Below are positions 41,791 to 50,719 of a stretch of 54,647 bases of DNA, in pieces. The stretch spans positions 1 through 54,647 of the forward strand of contig BAXC01000018.1 of the NCBI GenBank assembly GCA_001310375.1, written 5' to 3'. Below the pieces are notes generated by a model. It had not been told where the DNA came from, did not search any database, and was given only the letters and a program-made list of their open reading frames with translations. Numbering within the stretch: the first letter of the stretch is position 1; every line of letters begins with the position of its first letter. This stretch comes from Bacillus sp. JCM 19041. Its GTDB lineage: Bacteria; Bacillota; Bacilli; Bacillales; Bacillaceae_D. The translations under genes and the position numbers were made by a program.

Positions 41791-42637
41791 TGGCAATGAA
41801 AATATACGAAGCTCTTCGTTGGGCTTCGTCTTTTTTACTGGAAAGAGAACTAGAAGAACCAGCGGGGGAATGGTTACTACGGCACCATACGGGAAAAGAC
41901 CGCTCTGACTTGCTTGCGAGTATGCATGATGAGTTAGAGGAGCCTATTTGGATAGCGTTCCGTAAAGATGTCGAGTTGCTTGCTACAGGTGTTCCGGTGC
42001 AACACATTATTGGCACTGAAGAGTTTTATGGCAGAACCTTTCAAGTGAATAAGGACGTGTTAATTCCAAGACCAGAGACAGAGGAGCTGGTGGAGCTCTT
42101 GTTAAATAAGATGCCTCAAGCTCCTTTATCAATTCTAGATATTGGAACAGGGAGCGGAGCAATTGCGATTTCTCTAAAACTTGAACGACCGGACTGCAAA
42201 GTAACTGCCTCGATTTATCGGGAGAAGCACTTCGTGTAGCGAAGCAAAATGCGATCACACACGGGGCGGATGTTTCTTTTAAACAAGGTGATTTATTTGC
42301 GCCTGTTTCGGGAGAGGTATTTGATGTCATTGTCTCAAATCCGCCGTATATTCCTGAAACAGACGTAAACACTCTTGCAACACAGGTGCGGGATTATGAG
42401 CCGCATAGCGCATTGTTTGCAGGCGTTGATGGACTGGCGATTTATCGAAGATTAGCTGAAGATATGCCCCGGTTTGTAAAAGTAAATTCGCTAATAGGGC
42501 TTGAATTCGGTGCTGGCCAAGGGCATGATATAAAAAAACTATTTAGTAATGCATTTCCTCAAGCGAATGTTGATATTTGTTATGATATTAATGGGAAAGA
42601 TCGCATGCTCGCTATTTATGGAGACCTGCGCCGTTAA
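41790..42637 (+). CDS. prmC: Release factor glutamine methyltransferase, frameshifted
   Basis: Methylates the Gln of the GGQ motif in release factors using S-adenosylmethionine. LDIGTGSGAIAISL is the cofactor loop and VSNPPYIPETDV the catalytic NPPY. RPETEELVELLL comes before it. One missing base near 42212 (KVTA, then DLSGEALRVAKQNAI in the other frame). Joined length about 283. Translationally coupled to prfA. Confidence 0.93.
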
Positions 42638-42709
42638 TCTTGTCGAACGTTTCTTAGTTTAAATAAAGTCCGCCCTGCCATCCTAGGTGAGGAAGGGGCG
42701 GTGCTCATA

Positions 42710-43318
42710 ATGAAACCAAGAGCTATTATCTATCTATTAATCTCTTTATTCGTAGGACTAATGAGCTGGGAAGCGCAAAATGCACAAGCAGAAGGTCAAT
42801 TTCATCAGGAGGTAAGTGCGGAAGATGCCATTCGCCTTCGGATTTTAGCAAATAGTGATTCAATTGGTGATCAAGCATTAAAACGTGAAATTCGCGATCA
42901 AGTAAATGCGGAAATTACGAAATGGGTTGGTGACGTTGAGTCGTTTGATGAAGCTGCATCAACCATTCAAGCAAATATAAAAGAATTAGAAGTAATTGTA
43001 GCAGAAGAGCTGCAAAATAGAGGAATATCGCAAAGTTATACAGTAGAATTTAATACGGATGTATCTTTTCCTACAAAATTATATGGTAATATTGTTTATC
43101 CTGCAGGGTTATACAATGCAGTGTTGATTACTCTAGGTGAAGGTCAAGGAGAAAACTGGTGGTGCGTATTGTTTCCGCCGCTGTGCTTTTTAGATATGGA
43201 TAACGCTGAAGCAAAAGAGCTAGAACAAGAGCAAGAACAAGAACCTGTTGAAGAAGTAGAAACATCATTTTTTATCGTAGAAATGTTTGAATCTTTATGG
43301 GATCGGTTATTTGGTTAA
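42710..43318 (+). CDS. spoIIR: Stage II sporulation protein R
   Basis: 202 residues, intact. Secreted forespore signal that triggers pro-SigE processing by SpoIIGA. Signal peptide (IIYLLISLFVGLMSWEAQNAQA), then the family blocks AIRLRILANSDSIGDQALKR, FPTKLYGNIVYPAGLY and NWWCVLFPPLCFLD. The C-terminus is unusual in having an acidic E/Q-rich stretch (ELEQEQEQEPVEEVE) before the last helix. Follows prmC as in B. subtilis. Confidence 0.92.
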   Translation: MKPRAIIYLLISLFVGLMSWEAQNAQAEGQFHQEVSAEDAIRLRILANSDSIGDQALKREIRDQVNAEITKWVGDVESFDEAASTIQANIKELEVIVAEELQNRGISQSYTVEFNTDVSFPTKLYGNIVYPAGLYNAVLITLGEGQGENWWCVLFPPLCFLDMDNAEAKELEQEQEQEPVEEVETSFFIVEMFESLWDRLFG

Positions 43319-43372
43319 TAGTCATATTGGTACAAGCCTCCTCATAAGATAAAGGAAAAAGGAGGAGGGGCC

Positions 43373-43850
43373 ATGGCTCTCACAGTTAGAAAAATGGAGC
43401 AAACTGATTTATTAGCGATTCAACCTTATTTGCACGAGTTGGTTCAACGACACAAGTAGATGAAAATAGCCGCTTTCTAGTAGTGGAAAATAAAGAAGGG
43501 GCAATTGTTGGAACAGTTGGCTTGATAAGGCGGGAGAGCTAGGGCTTTTACGGACGATGGTCATTGATAGTAACCGGACGCATCCAGCTGCCTCAATTGA
43601 ATTTATCCAACTAGCGATTGCTTTTGCGCAGACAGAAGGGATTCATACGGTTTATGCGTTGAGTAATGGAAAAGTAGCCTTATTTGAACCACTTGGTTTT
43701 GAACGAATTGAAGAGCCGTCATTGCCTGCAGTAATTAAAGCGATGGACCATTATCAATTAGTGACGGAAACAGATCAAGCGACTATCTGGCTTATTCATG
43801 TTCGCCTATTTGATAACGGTTGTGGATTTGTGGATAAAAAATGTGAATAG
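43373..43850 (+). CDS. ywlB: GNAT-family acetyltransferase YwlB, frameshifted
   Basis: Starts ALTVRKMEQTDLLAI at ATG 43373 (GGAGGAGGGG upstream). The frame shifts near 43437 and again near 43525: VDENSRFLVVENKEGAIVG and then LGLLRTMVIDSNRTHPAAS appear in different frames. The end is FAQTEGIHTVYALSNGKVALFEPLGF. About 159 residues, ArgA/ywlB-like by position. The substrate is unknown. Confidence 0.72.
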
Positions 43851-44133
43851 ATGGGAACACTAAATAAAAAATGGTGATTTACCAACTTATAAACAGGTTA
43901 TCCACAGTTGTGGGTAACCTGTTTTTTACCGATAATCGCTTCTTTTGATTACTCTGATAATCAACTAAAAGTACTGTCAATATAGGGTTTTGTGAAATGA
44001 TAAAAAGAGAAAGAGATTTGGAGAGGGAGGCGAACAAACGTGAATTATAAACAAACAAAAGTATGGACTGTGGATAATCATATTGAAGATCAACAACAAA
44101 CCAATTCATTAAACGAGGCGGCGCTGTGGATAA
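43829..44133. promoter_or_regulatory. DnaA-box cluster at ywlB-ywlC
   Basis: Four exact TTATCCACA sites: 43829-43837 (reverse), 43898-43906 (forward), 44069-44077 (reverse) and 44125-44133 (reverse). A one-mismatch site TGTGGGTAA lies at 43909-43917 and TGTGGACAA at 44789-44797 inside ywlC. Four perfect 9-mers in 305 bp is far above chance. The ywlC locus is a reported DnaA-binding site in B. subtilis. Confidence 0.8.
43891..43927 (+). terminator. Terminator of ywlB containing a DnaA box
   Basis: AACAGGTTA-CCAC pairs with GTGG-TAACCTGTT around AGTT, then T6. One arm contains the perfect DnaA box at 43898-43906 and the other the near-match at 43909-43917. Confidence 0.8.
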
Positions 44134-45068
44134 AGGATAATAAGCTAATCGTCTTTCCGACTGAAACGGTTTATGGACTCGGAGCAAACGCCCTTTCAGA
44201 AGAAGCTGTAGCAACGATCTTTTCTGCAAAAGGCCGCCCTAGCGATAATCCATTAATCGTGCATATCGGTCATGAAGAACAACTTAATCAACTTGTCAAA
44301 ACGATTCCGGATAAAGCGAAAAAACTAATAGAAGCTTTCTGGCCAGGTGCATTAACGCTTGTGTTTAAAGCTAAACCGTCTGTTGCGCCGAATGTAACAG
44401 CTGGTTTAGATACAGTTGGTGTAAGAATGCCTTCTCATCCAATTGCAAAAGCGCTCTTGCAAGCATGTGATGTGCCGGTAGCTGCACCAAGTGCAAACAG
44501 GTCAGGACGACCGTCGCCAACGAGTGCAGATCATGTGTTGATTGATCTAGATGGAAGAGTGGACGGTGTTATTGATGGAGGTGCTACGGGAATTGGTCTC
44601 GAATCGACTGTTTTAAGTGTTGTTCATGACCCACCGATGCTCTATAGGCCAGGCGGGGTAACTGTGGAAGAAATAGAGGCTGTAATTGGCCCTATCTCAA
44701 TTGATCCTGCACTTCAAGAGAGTGAAGCAACGCCTCGGTCACCAGGAATGAAGTACACTCACTATTCGCCACAAGCGAAGGTTGTACTTGTGGACAAACC
44801 TGTGGACTTACAGCGTCTTGCTGATGATGCACGTATACAAGGAGAAAGAGTAGGCATCTTTGCTACAAGAACAAGCTTTGCATATAGCGCAGATGAGATC
44901 GTTAAGAGTAAGAGTTTAGAACATGTAGCCCAGGAGCTTTATGCGACGCTACGGGAATTTGACAAGCGTAAAGTGACAGTTATTTATGTAGAAACAGTCC
45001 CACTCACTGGAGTTGGACTAGCGATTATGAACCGTCTTGAAAAAGCGGCAGGAGGAGAACGAGTTTAA
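44040..45068 (+). CDS. ywlC: Threonylcarbamoyl-AMP synthase
   Basis: 342 residues, intact. Makes threonylcarbamoyl-AMP for the t6A37 modification of tRNAs that read ANN codons. The YrdC domain has LIVFPTETVYGLGANAL, KGRPSDNPLIVHI and VAAPSANRSGRPSPT. A C-terminal Sua5 domain (PRSPGMKYTHYSPQAKV) makes it the long Sua5 type. GTG start with GAGGGAGG upstream. Two DnaA boxes lie within its first 100 bases. Confidence 0.92.
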   Translation: MNYKQTKVWTVDNHIEDQQQTNSLNEAALWIKDNKLIVFPTETVYGLGANALSEEAVATIFSAKGRPSDNPLIVHIGHEEQLNQLVKTIPDKAKKLIEAFWPGALTLVFKAKPSVAPNVTAGLDTVGVRMPSHPIAKALLQACDVPVAAPSANRSGRPSPTSADHVLIDLDGRVDGVIDGGATGIGLESTVLSVVHDPPMLYRPGGVTVEEIEAVIGPISIDPALQESEATPRSPGMKYTHYSPQAKVVLVDKPVDLQRLADDARIQGERVGIFATRTSFAYSADEIVKSKSLEHVAQELYATLREFDKRKVTVIYVETVPLTGVGLAIMNRLEKAAGGERV

Positions 45069-45095
45069 AACAAGTAGCAACTTCGCTTACTTCAG

Positions 45096-45131
45096 AAAAA
45101 GGCCACTGAGATAAATCTCAGTGGCCTTTTT
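45096..45131 (+). terminator. Terminator of ywlC
   Basis: AAAAAGGCCACTGAGAT pairs with ATCTCAGTGGCCTTTTT around a 2-base loop, an extremely stable hairpin usable from both strands. Confidence 0.92.
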
Positions 45132-45370
45132 GTGTCTTAAATCCAGCGTCAACAGCGACAATAGATGCGTTCCTCTTAACGATCATTTGAAACGAGTTAT
45201 GCTATCCAAACGACCTCCATTTGTATTCTTTAATCCTCAAGTTTTTTAATAGCATCCATATCTTCACTCATCAATAAAACTAGTCGACTGCTTTGTTTTT
45301 TAATAAAAATGAACGATTTTTACAACATAAACGTTTAAATAAGTAGCATTTTAAAGAGGGGAGGTCTAAA

Positions 45371-46219
45371 ATGATAAAAATGAACAGTGTGCACAAATCC
45401 TTTTCCGGTGTCGAGGTTATTAAGGGATTTGATTTATCGGTTTCTAAAGGAGAGATCGTTGGTTTGATTGGTCCAAATGGAGCTGGAAAAACAACGTTGA
45501 TTCGTTTAATTAATGGATTATTAAAACCAGATGATGGCTCGATTCTTGTGAAAGAAAATGAGCCAATTCGAAATGGAGAGAGTGTGCGGCGAATGTGCGG
45601 GACACTAACTGAGCAGTCAGGTATTTATGATGAGATGACAGGAATGGACAATTTGCGTTTTTTTGCAGGGATGTTTCAACTAAAGGACCAAAAAAGACGG
45701 ATTGAGGAATTAACGGCTATTTTCTCACTGGGAGCTTTTCTGAACCGAAAGGTAGAGACATATAGCACTGGAATGAGAAAAAGGCTAGGTCTTGCAAAAA
45801 CGATGCTTCATCGTCCGGAAGTTCTATTGTTAGACGAACCAACAAATGGCCTTGATCCTGACAGCGCTAAAGATGTGTTTATGTATTTGGAAAAGCTTAA
45901 TCGTGCTGAGCAAACAACGATTTTAATCTGTTCTCATGTTCTGACGCAGCTAGAACATGTATGTAGCCGTTATGTGTTTATTGATCAAGGCAGTAAGAAG
46001 GCGGAAGGGACATTACAAGAACTTAGGGAAACATACGTAAAAAGAATAAAACTAAACGTCCGTGTCGCTGGGCGCCAAGATTTGATAGAGACTGAAGTTG
46101 AAGGATACGAGGAAGTGCCAGCAAAGATCGAGCGATTGGCGAAAGACTACCCTTTGCAAGAAGTGCGAATCGTAAATGACGATCTCGAGTCGATCTATTT
46201 TAATGTGGGGTGGGATTAA
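45371..46219 (+). CDS. ABC transporter ATP-binding protein
   Basis: 282 residues, intact. Walker A GPNGAGKTTLIR, Q-loop LTEQSGIYDEMTG, signature YSTGMRKRLGLAKTM, Walker B VLLLDEPTNGLDPDS and switch His ICSHVLTQ. The C-terminal 70 residues are a DUF4162-like extension. NatA/drug-export class. It pairs with the permease starting one base after its stop. This pair is inserted between ywlC and mntP, which are neighbours in B. subtilis. Confidence 0.87.
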   Translation: MIKMNSVHKSFSGVEVIKGFDLSVSKGEIVGLIGPNGAGKTTLIRLINGLLKPDDGSILVKENEPIRNGESVRRMCGTLTEQSGIYDEMTGMDNLRFFAGMFQLKDQKRRIEELTAIFSLGAFLNRKVETYSTGMRKRLGLAKTMLHRPEVLLLDEPTNGLDPDSAKDVFMYLEKLNRAEQTTILICSHVLTQLEHVCSRYVFIDQGSKKAEGTLQELRETYVKRIKLNVRVAGRQDLIETEVEGYEEVPAKIERLAKDYPLQEVRIVNDDLESIYFNVGWD

Positions 46220-46220
46220 A

Positions 46221-47050
46221 ATGAACTTGGGAGTTGTAAAGACGTTAGCTAAAAAAGACATTCGCTCTTTAACATCAAATGTACAATTATGGTTACCGAT
46301 GATTATTGTACCGTTTGTTTTTAGTGTGTTATACCAGTAGGGATTATTCTCGCAATAAGGTTCCTTGATTTAAAAGCCCTTGGCAATATTGAATCAATGT
46401 TAACGATGCTAGAGAACATTGATTCAGCACAATTAAACCAACAGTTCCTGCAGATGTATAGTCAAGAACAGCAGCTTCTTTACTTCATAGTGATTTATTT
46501 GGCTGCTCCTTTTTTCCTGTTAATACCGGTAATGGTTGCGAGCGTCATTACCGCAAATAGTTTTGCGGGAGAAAAAGAACGAAAGACACTAGAGGGGCTT
46601 CTGTATACACCTGTTTCAATGGGGGAACTGTTTATCGGGAAAGCACTTGCTGCCTTTGTCCCGGCGATCGTTACGACGTTCGCTAGCTTTATTGTTTATG
46701 GAATTCTTGTGAATAGTTTAGCTTACCCTGTTTTCTCAGAGCTGATCTTTCCAACATTTAATTGGGTCGTTCTTATTTTTCTCATTGTGCCCCTATTGGT
46801 GTTATGTATCATTTTTATTAACATTTTTATATCTGCAAAAGTAAAGGGGTTCCAAGAAGCGTATCAGTTAGGGGGCGTTGTTGTTTTGCCGATTATTGGC
46901 TTAGTCATTGGGCAAGCAACAGGATTTTTATTTATTAGCGTACAGTTGCTTTTGGGGATTGGTGTTGGTTTAGCCGTTATCTGCTTCGTTCTGTTCAGTG
47001 TAATAAAGAAAAAGATGAATCGTTATGAATTTCTAGAAAGGATGAATTAA
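46221..47050 (+). CDS. ABC-2 permease, frameshifted
   Basis: Starts NLGVVKTLAKKDIRSL at ATG 46221. The frame ends in VFSVLYQ near 46338 and resumes in another frame as IPVGIILAIRFLDLKALG. Then several helices and the cytoplasmic block SFAGEKERKTLEGLLYTPVS, typical of NatB/CcmB-like exporters. About 276 residues. The substrate cannot be told. Confidence 0.8.
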
Positions 47051-47077
47051 CGTCTAAAAATTAGTAGATAACTGCAC

Positions 47078-47118
47078 AAAGAGCTGATGGTGATTAAATG
47101 CAACCATGAGCTCTTTTT
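47078..47118 (+). terminator. Terminator of the ABC transporter operon
   Basis: AAGAGCT and TGGT pair with ACCA and AGCTCTT, with a T6 run. Confidence 0.75.
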
Positions 47119-47197
47119 TAATCTGTTATCAGCCTGTCTAAACTTCCTTGGACGTGCATACATTCAATTAGCATGTTTTTTGGGAGGGTGTTAAACA

Positions 47198-47740
47198 ATG
47201 CATGAGTTTGTGACGATATGTATAATGGCGGCAGCTTTAGGGATGGATGCCTTTTCTGTAACACTTGGAATGGGAATGATGGGGTTATCCCGAAAGCAGA
47301 TTTTTCGAATTGGCGTCACGATAGGAGCGTTTCATGTATTCATGCCACTCCTAGGAATCGTAACAGGGAAGTGGTTATCTAATCAGTTTGATGTGATTGC
47401 TACATATATAGGTGGAGGGTTGTTATTAATTATAGGGCTTCAAATGATTCTTGCTTCGTTTTCAAAGCATGAAGAAGGTAAACTAAAACCGGTTGGTTGG
47501 GGCCTCGTCTTATTTGCAATTGGGGTAAGTTTAGATAGCTTTTCCGCAGGATTGTCTTTTGGTATTCTTGGTACTTCGGTCGTCTTTACGATTGTTGCGA
47601 TTGGAGTAATCAGTATGACGATGTCTTGGATCGGACTCGTCATCGGTTCTAAGTTCCATAGCTATATTGGTGCATATGGCGAATTGTTAGGCGGGCTTGT
47701 TCTATTAGGGTTTGGCTTAAAAATCATGCTTCCAATTTAA
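47198..47740 (+). CDS. mntP: Manganese efflux pump MntP
   Basis: 180 residues, intact, six helices. The family Asp motifs are ALGMDAFSVTLGMGM and IGVSLDSFSAGLSFG in the two repeats. Exports excess Mn2+. The 79-base leader is too short to hold a yybP-ykoY manganese riboswitch, and none is seen. Equivalent to ywlD. Confidence 0.92.
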   Translation: MHEFVTICIMAAALGMDAFSVTLGMGMMGLSRKQIFRIGVTIGAFHVFMPLLGIVTGKWLSNQFDVIATYIGGGLLLIIGLQMILASFSKHEEGKLKPVGWGLVLFAIGVSLDSFSAGLSFGILGTSVVFTIVAIGVISMTMSWIGLVIGSKFHSYIGAYGELLGGLVLLGFGLKIMLPI

Positions 47741-47801
47741 TCTTTTTGCTTAATCGATTATGGTAAACTGTTCAAATATAAATCGATTAGGAGGCATTTT
47801 A

Positions 47802-48238
47802 ATGAGAAAAAAGCGTGTGTTATTTATTTGTACGGGAAATACATGCAGATCGCCACTGGCGGAAGCATTTCTAAATGACTTAGCGGGTGATAGGTTCGAA
47901 GCACTGTCGGCAGGAGTCTTTGCAGAAAATGGTTCACCGATATCACGTGGATCAGCTCATGTATTGGAGCAAGAAGGTCTGACGACAGAACATACATCAC
48001 AACCAGTGTCAGATGAATTAATTGAATGGCTGATGTGATCATTGCGATGTCGAATAGCCATAAATTCAACATGCAAAGTCGCTACAGTAAAGCGGACATA
48101 TCGACGCTTAAGGAAATTGCGGGTATGGGATCTGGTGATGTGGCTGATCCTTTCGGGGGTTCAGATGAAGTGTATATGATAACAGCAAATGAAATTAAAG
48201 AAGCGTTAAACCGATTTATTAACCAAAACGAAACGTAA
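47802..48238 (+). CDS. ywlE: Protein-arginine phosphatase YwlE, frameshifted
   Basis: Low-molecular-weight PTP fold. The P-loop [15 protein letters not shown] has Thr after the first Asn, the residue that gives phospho-arginine preference. General acid Asp is in [12 protein letters not shown]. One frameshift near 48030 (ELIEW, then [13 protein letters not shown]). Joined about 145 residues. Reverses McsB arginine phosphorylation. ATG 47802 follows TAGGAGG. Confidence 0.9.
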
Positions 48239-48255
48239 AGAAAAGGGTGAATGGT

Positions 48256-49572
48256 GTGGGAGCAGATCGTAACGTCCAAAAAAGCTTTAAGTTCAGTATT
48301 CGTAAGAAAATGGTTTTAGGAGTGAGTGGTGTTGCTGCAATTACATTTGCGAGCAGTGCAATCATTTTGTATTTTTGGGGGGAATTTCTCGCTTCCGCAT
48401 TAGACATCGATATGCAATGGATTATGTTAGGCGTATTGCTCCTAGGTGTTGTATGGAGTGCAGTCTTAGGTTATTTCCTGTCGCGTTTTATTACAAAGCC
48501 GTTGGGAGAGTTAGAGCGAGCGGCTGCTGAAGTTGCTGCTGGTATTGTTGATACAGAAGTGAAACTATCAAAATCAGATGATGAATTACGGTCATTAGGA
48601 CATGCTTATAATCATATGCTTAGAAATATAAAAAATATGGTACAAGATATCGAAACGAATTTTGCTCAAACGGATTTACGTGTGCAAAAGTTAAGTGATG
48701 CAACGATGCGTTCATCAAGCCAAGCTGAACAAATTGGGTTAACAATGGGAGAAATAGCGACCGGAGCTGAAGAGTCGGCAAGGGCGATCCAGGAAACGGT
48801 TATTTCACTAGAAGAAACAACAGAGATGGCGAACAGAATGAAAGAAAATGCAAGACAATCGAGTGATCACTCATTCGAGATGGTACAATCACTCGAGACA
48901 AGTCGAACAATTACGTCAACGCTTGTAGACGGAATTCGAGAACTTGCGAATAAGCAAGAGAACTCCCTTCAATCTGTACATCGTCTTGAGAAACAAGCAC
49001 AAGAGGTAGAAACAATAACCGCTTTTGTGGGCACAATTGCAAAACAAACAAACTTACTTGCCCTTAATGCGTCAATTGAAGCGTCTAGAGCCGGTGAGCA
49101 AGGACGAGGTTTTGCAGTTGTAGCAAGTGAAGTTCGTAAACTTGCTGATGAGAGTACTCAAGCAGTCGCTTCGATCTCGGAATTAATTGGTTCGATTCAA
49201 CAAGAAGTAAAAAACGTTGTCTCTGATATAGAAGAGCAGGTTCGTGTTGCTCGAATTCAGACGGAGAAAGGTAATGAAACAACAGAAGCGATCACTGGTA
49301 TGGAGAAATCGGTCAAAACCGTTTCGGAAATGATAAAATTGATTTCAGAGTTGTCGGACAAGCAGCAGCAAGCAATTGAAGCAAGTTCGTTAAAAACAGA
49401 AGAGGTAGCGGCAATTGCAGAAGAAACGTCCGCTGGTGCTGAAGAAGTAACGGCAATGACAGAAGAACAAGCGCAGGCGCTCGGAGAAGTTGAAAAGTTA
49501 TCGGCCGATTTAGCAAATCAAGCCAAGCAATTGAAGACAACGATTGAAAAGTTTACAATAGAATCAAACTGA
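48256..49572 (+). CDS. Methyl-accepting chemotaxis protein without a sensor domain
   Basis: About 438 residues, intact. Two membrane helices (about 23-45 and 58-82) are separated by only about 12 residues, so no extracellular ligand domain exists. HAMP about 80-130, then a long coiled coil with the conserved hairpin tip [20 protein letters not shown] and [20 protein letters not shown]. Signals to CheA/CheW. With no periplasmic domain it may sense membrane or cytoplasmic state. Inserted between ywlE and rpiB. GTG 48256 fits the AAAGGGTGA site. Confidence 0.9.
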   Translation: MGADRNVQKSFKFSIRKKMVLGVSGVAAITFASSAIILYFWGEFLASALDIDMQWIMLGVLLLGVVWSAVLGYFLSRFITKPLGELERAAAEVAAGIVDTEVKLSKSDDELRSLGHAYNHMLRNIKNMVQDIETNFAQTDLRVQKLSDATMRSSSQAEQIGLTMGEIATGAEESARAIQETVISLEETTEMANRMKENARQSSDHSFEMVQSLETSRTITSTLVDGIRELANKQENSLQSVHRLEKQAQEVETITAFVGTIAKQTNLLALNASIEASRAGEQGRGFAVVASEVRKLADESTQAVASISELIGSIQQEVKNVVSDIEEQVRVARIQTEKGNETTEAITGMEKSVKTVSEMIKLISELSDKQQQAIEASSLKTEEVAAIAEETSAGAEEVTAMTEEQAQALGEVEKLSADLANQAKQLKTTIEKFTIESN

Positions 49573-49573
49573 T

Positions 49574-49602
49574 AAAAGCGTTCAATGCGGACGCTTTTTT
49601 TT
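49574..49602 (+). terminator. Terminator of the chemoreceptor gene
   Basis: AAAGCGT pairs with ACGCTTT around 9 bases, with a T8 run. Confidence 0.82.
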
Positions 49603-49629
49603 AGGTGGAAATGCTAAAGGGGTGTAAAA

Positions 49630-50076
49630 ATGAAGATCGCAATTGCATCAGATCATGGTGGAACAAATCTAAGAGCAGAAATCATTGGGCTCTTAAAAGA
49701 ATTAAATGTGTCTTACGAAGATTTTGGCTGTGAGTGTGAAGGCTCTGTAGATTATCCAGATTATGCGTTACCGCTTGCCGAGATCGTGGCTAAGGGTGAG
49801 TTTGATCGAGGCATTTTAATTTGTGGAACAGGCATTGGCATGTCCATTGCGGCAAATAAGGTTAAAGGTGTTCGTTGTGCGCTTGTCCATGATGTTTTTA
49901 GCGCAAAGGCAACTCGCCAGCATAATGATACGAATGTGATTGCAATGGGTGAACGGGTTATTGGACCTGGTTTAGCGATGGAAATTGTCCGAACATGGTT
50001 AGGTGAAGAATTTGAAGGGGGCCGACATGCTGGTCGAATCGGCAAAATCTCAGAGTACGAAGATCGGGAAGCATAA
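49630..50076 (+). CDS. rpiB: Ribose-5-phosphate isomerase B
   Basis: 148 residues, intact. Interconverts ribose-5-P and ribulose-5-P. Family motifs IAIASDHGGTNLRAEI, catalytic Cys in ILICGTGIGMSIAANK and RQHNDTNVIAMG. AAAGGGGTG precedes the ATG. The TAATG overlap with ywlG couples the two. Confidence 0.94.
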   Translation: MKIAIASDHGGTNLRAEIIGLLKELNVSYEDFGCECEGSVDYPDYALPLAEIVAKGEFDRGILICGTGIGMSIAANKVKGVRCALVHDVFSAKATRQHNDTNVIAMGERVIGPGLAMEIVRTWLGEEFEGGRHAGRIGKISEYEDREA

Positions 50077-50618
50077 TGGGTTTTCAAGTCGCTCTAACCA
50101 GTTTGTTAGAAGAATTTAGCGATCAATTACCAGAATTAAAAAATAAGCTTTTTGTTGTTGGTGCGTCTACAAGTGAAGTTGTTGGTGGGAAAATTGGTAA
50201 ACAAGGATCCGTTGAAATCGCACAAGAGTTATATGCCGCCTTGCGTCAATTTGAGAAGAAAACAGGTGTCCACCTAGTATTTCAATGCTGTGAGCATTTG
50301 AATAGAGCAATTGTTATCGAACGACGGTTAGCAGAGGAAAAGGGTTTACCTGAAGTGGCTGCCATTCCTGTACGCGAAGCAGGTGGAGCTATGGCCGCAT
50401 ATGCTTTTAATCAGATGGGCGATCCAGTCTTAGTAGAACGCATTTCTTGCGACCTCGGTATTGATATCGGGGACACATTTATCGGCATGCATTTAAAAGA
50501 AGTAGCTATTCCAATACGTCTGTCGAAAAAGGAACTTGGGCAAGCGCATGTCACATTTGCTTCAACAAGACCGAAACGTATAGGTGGAGAGCGAGCAGTA
50601 TATAAAATAAGTGAATAA
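50076..50618 (+). CDS. ywlG: UPF0340 protein YwlG
   Basis: 180 residues, intact. Family of conserved Gram-positive proteins (TIGR01440): VVGASTSEVVGGKIGK, LVFQCCEHLNRAIVIE, AIPVREAGGAMAAYAF and GIDIGDTFIGMHL. Function not established. Start codon overlaps the rpiB stop. Confidence 0.9.
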   Translation: MGFQVALTSLLEEFSDQLPELKNKLFVVGASTSEVVGGKIGKQGSVEIAQELYAALRQFEKKTGVHLVFQCCEHLNRAIVIERRLAEEKGLPEVAAIPVREAGGAMAAYAFNQMGDPVLVERISCDLGIDIGDTFIGMHLKEVAIPIRLSKKELGQAHVTFASTRPKRIGGERAVYKISE

Positions 50619-50719
50619 CTGAAAGCGTTTTTAATTAAAATTTACGGAAACAGCTAGGAATAGTTGTTACTATCGGTTAAAATAAAAAAATAATAGAGTT
50701 AAAAGCGAACGAGAGGGGA

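Noticed and set aside
47119..47197. Manganese riboswitch before mntP
   Set aside because: The gap is only 79 bases and no yybP-ykoY-like fold or terminator was seen.
50619..50719. PurR operator before glyA
   Set aside because: Only one CGAAC half-box was found; the required inverted partner at proper spacing is missing.
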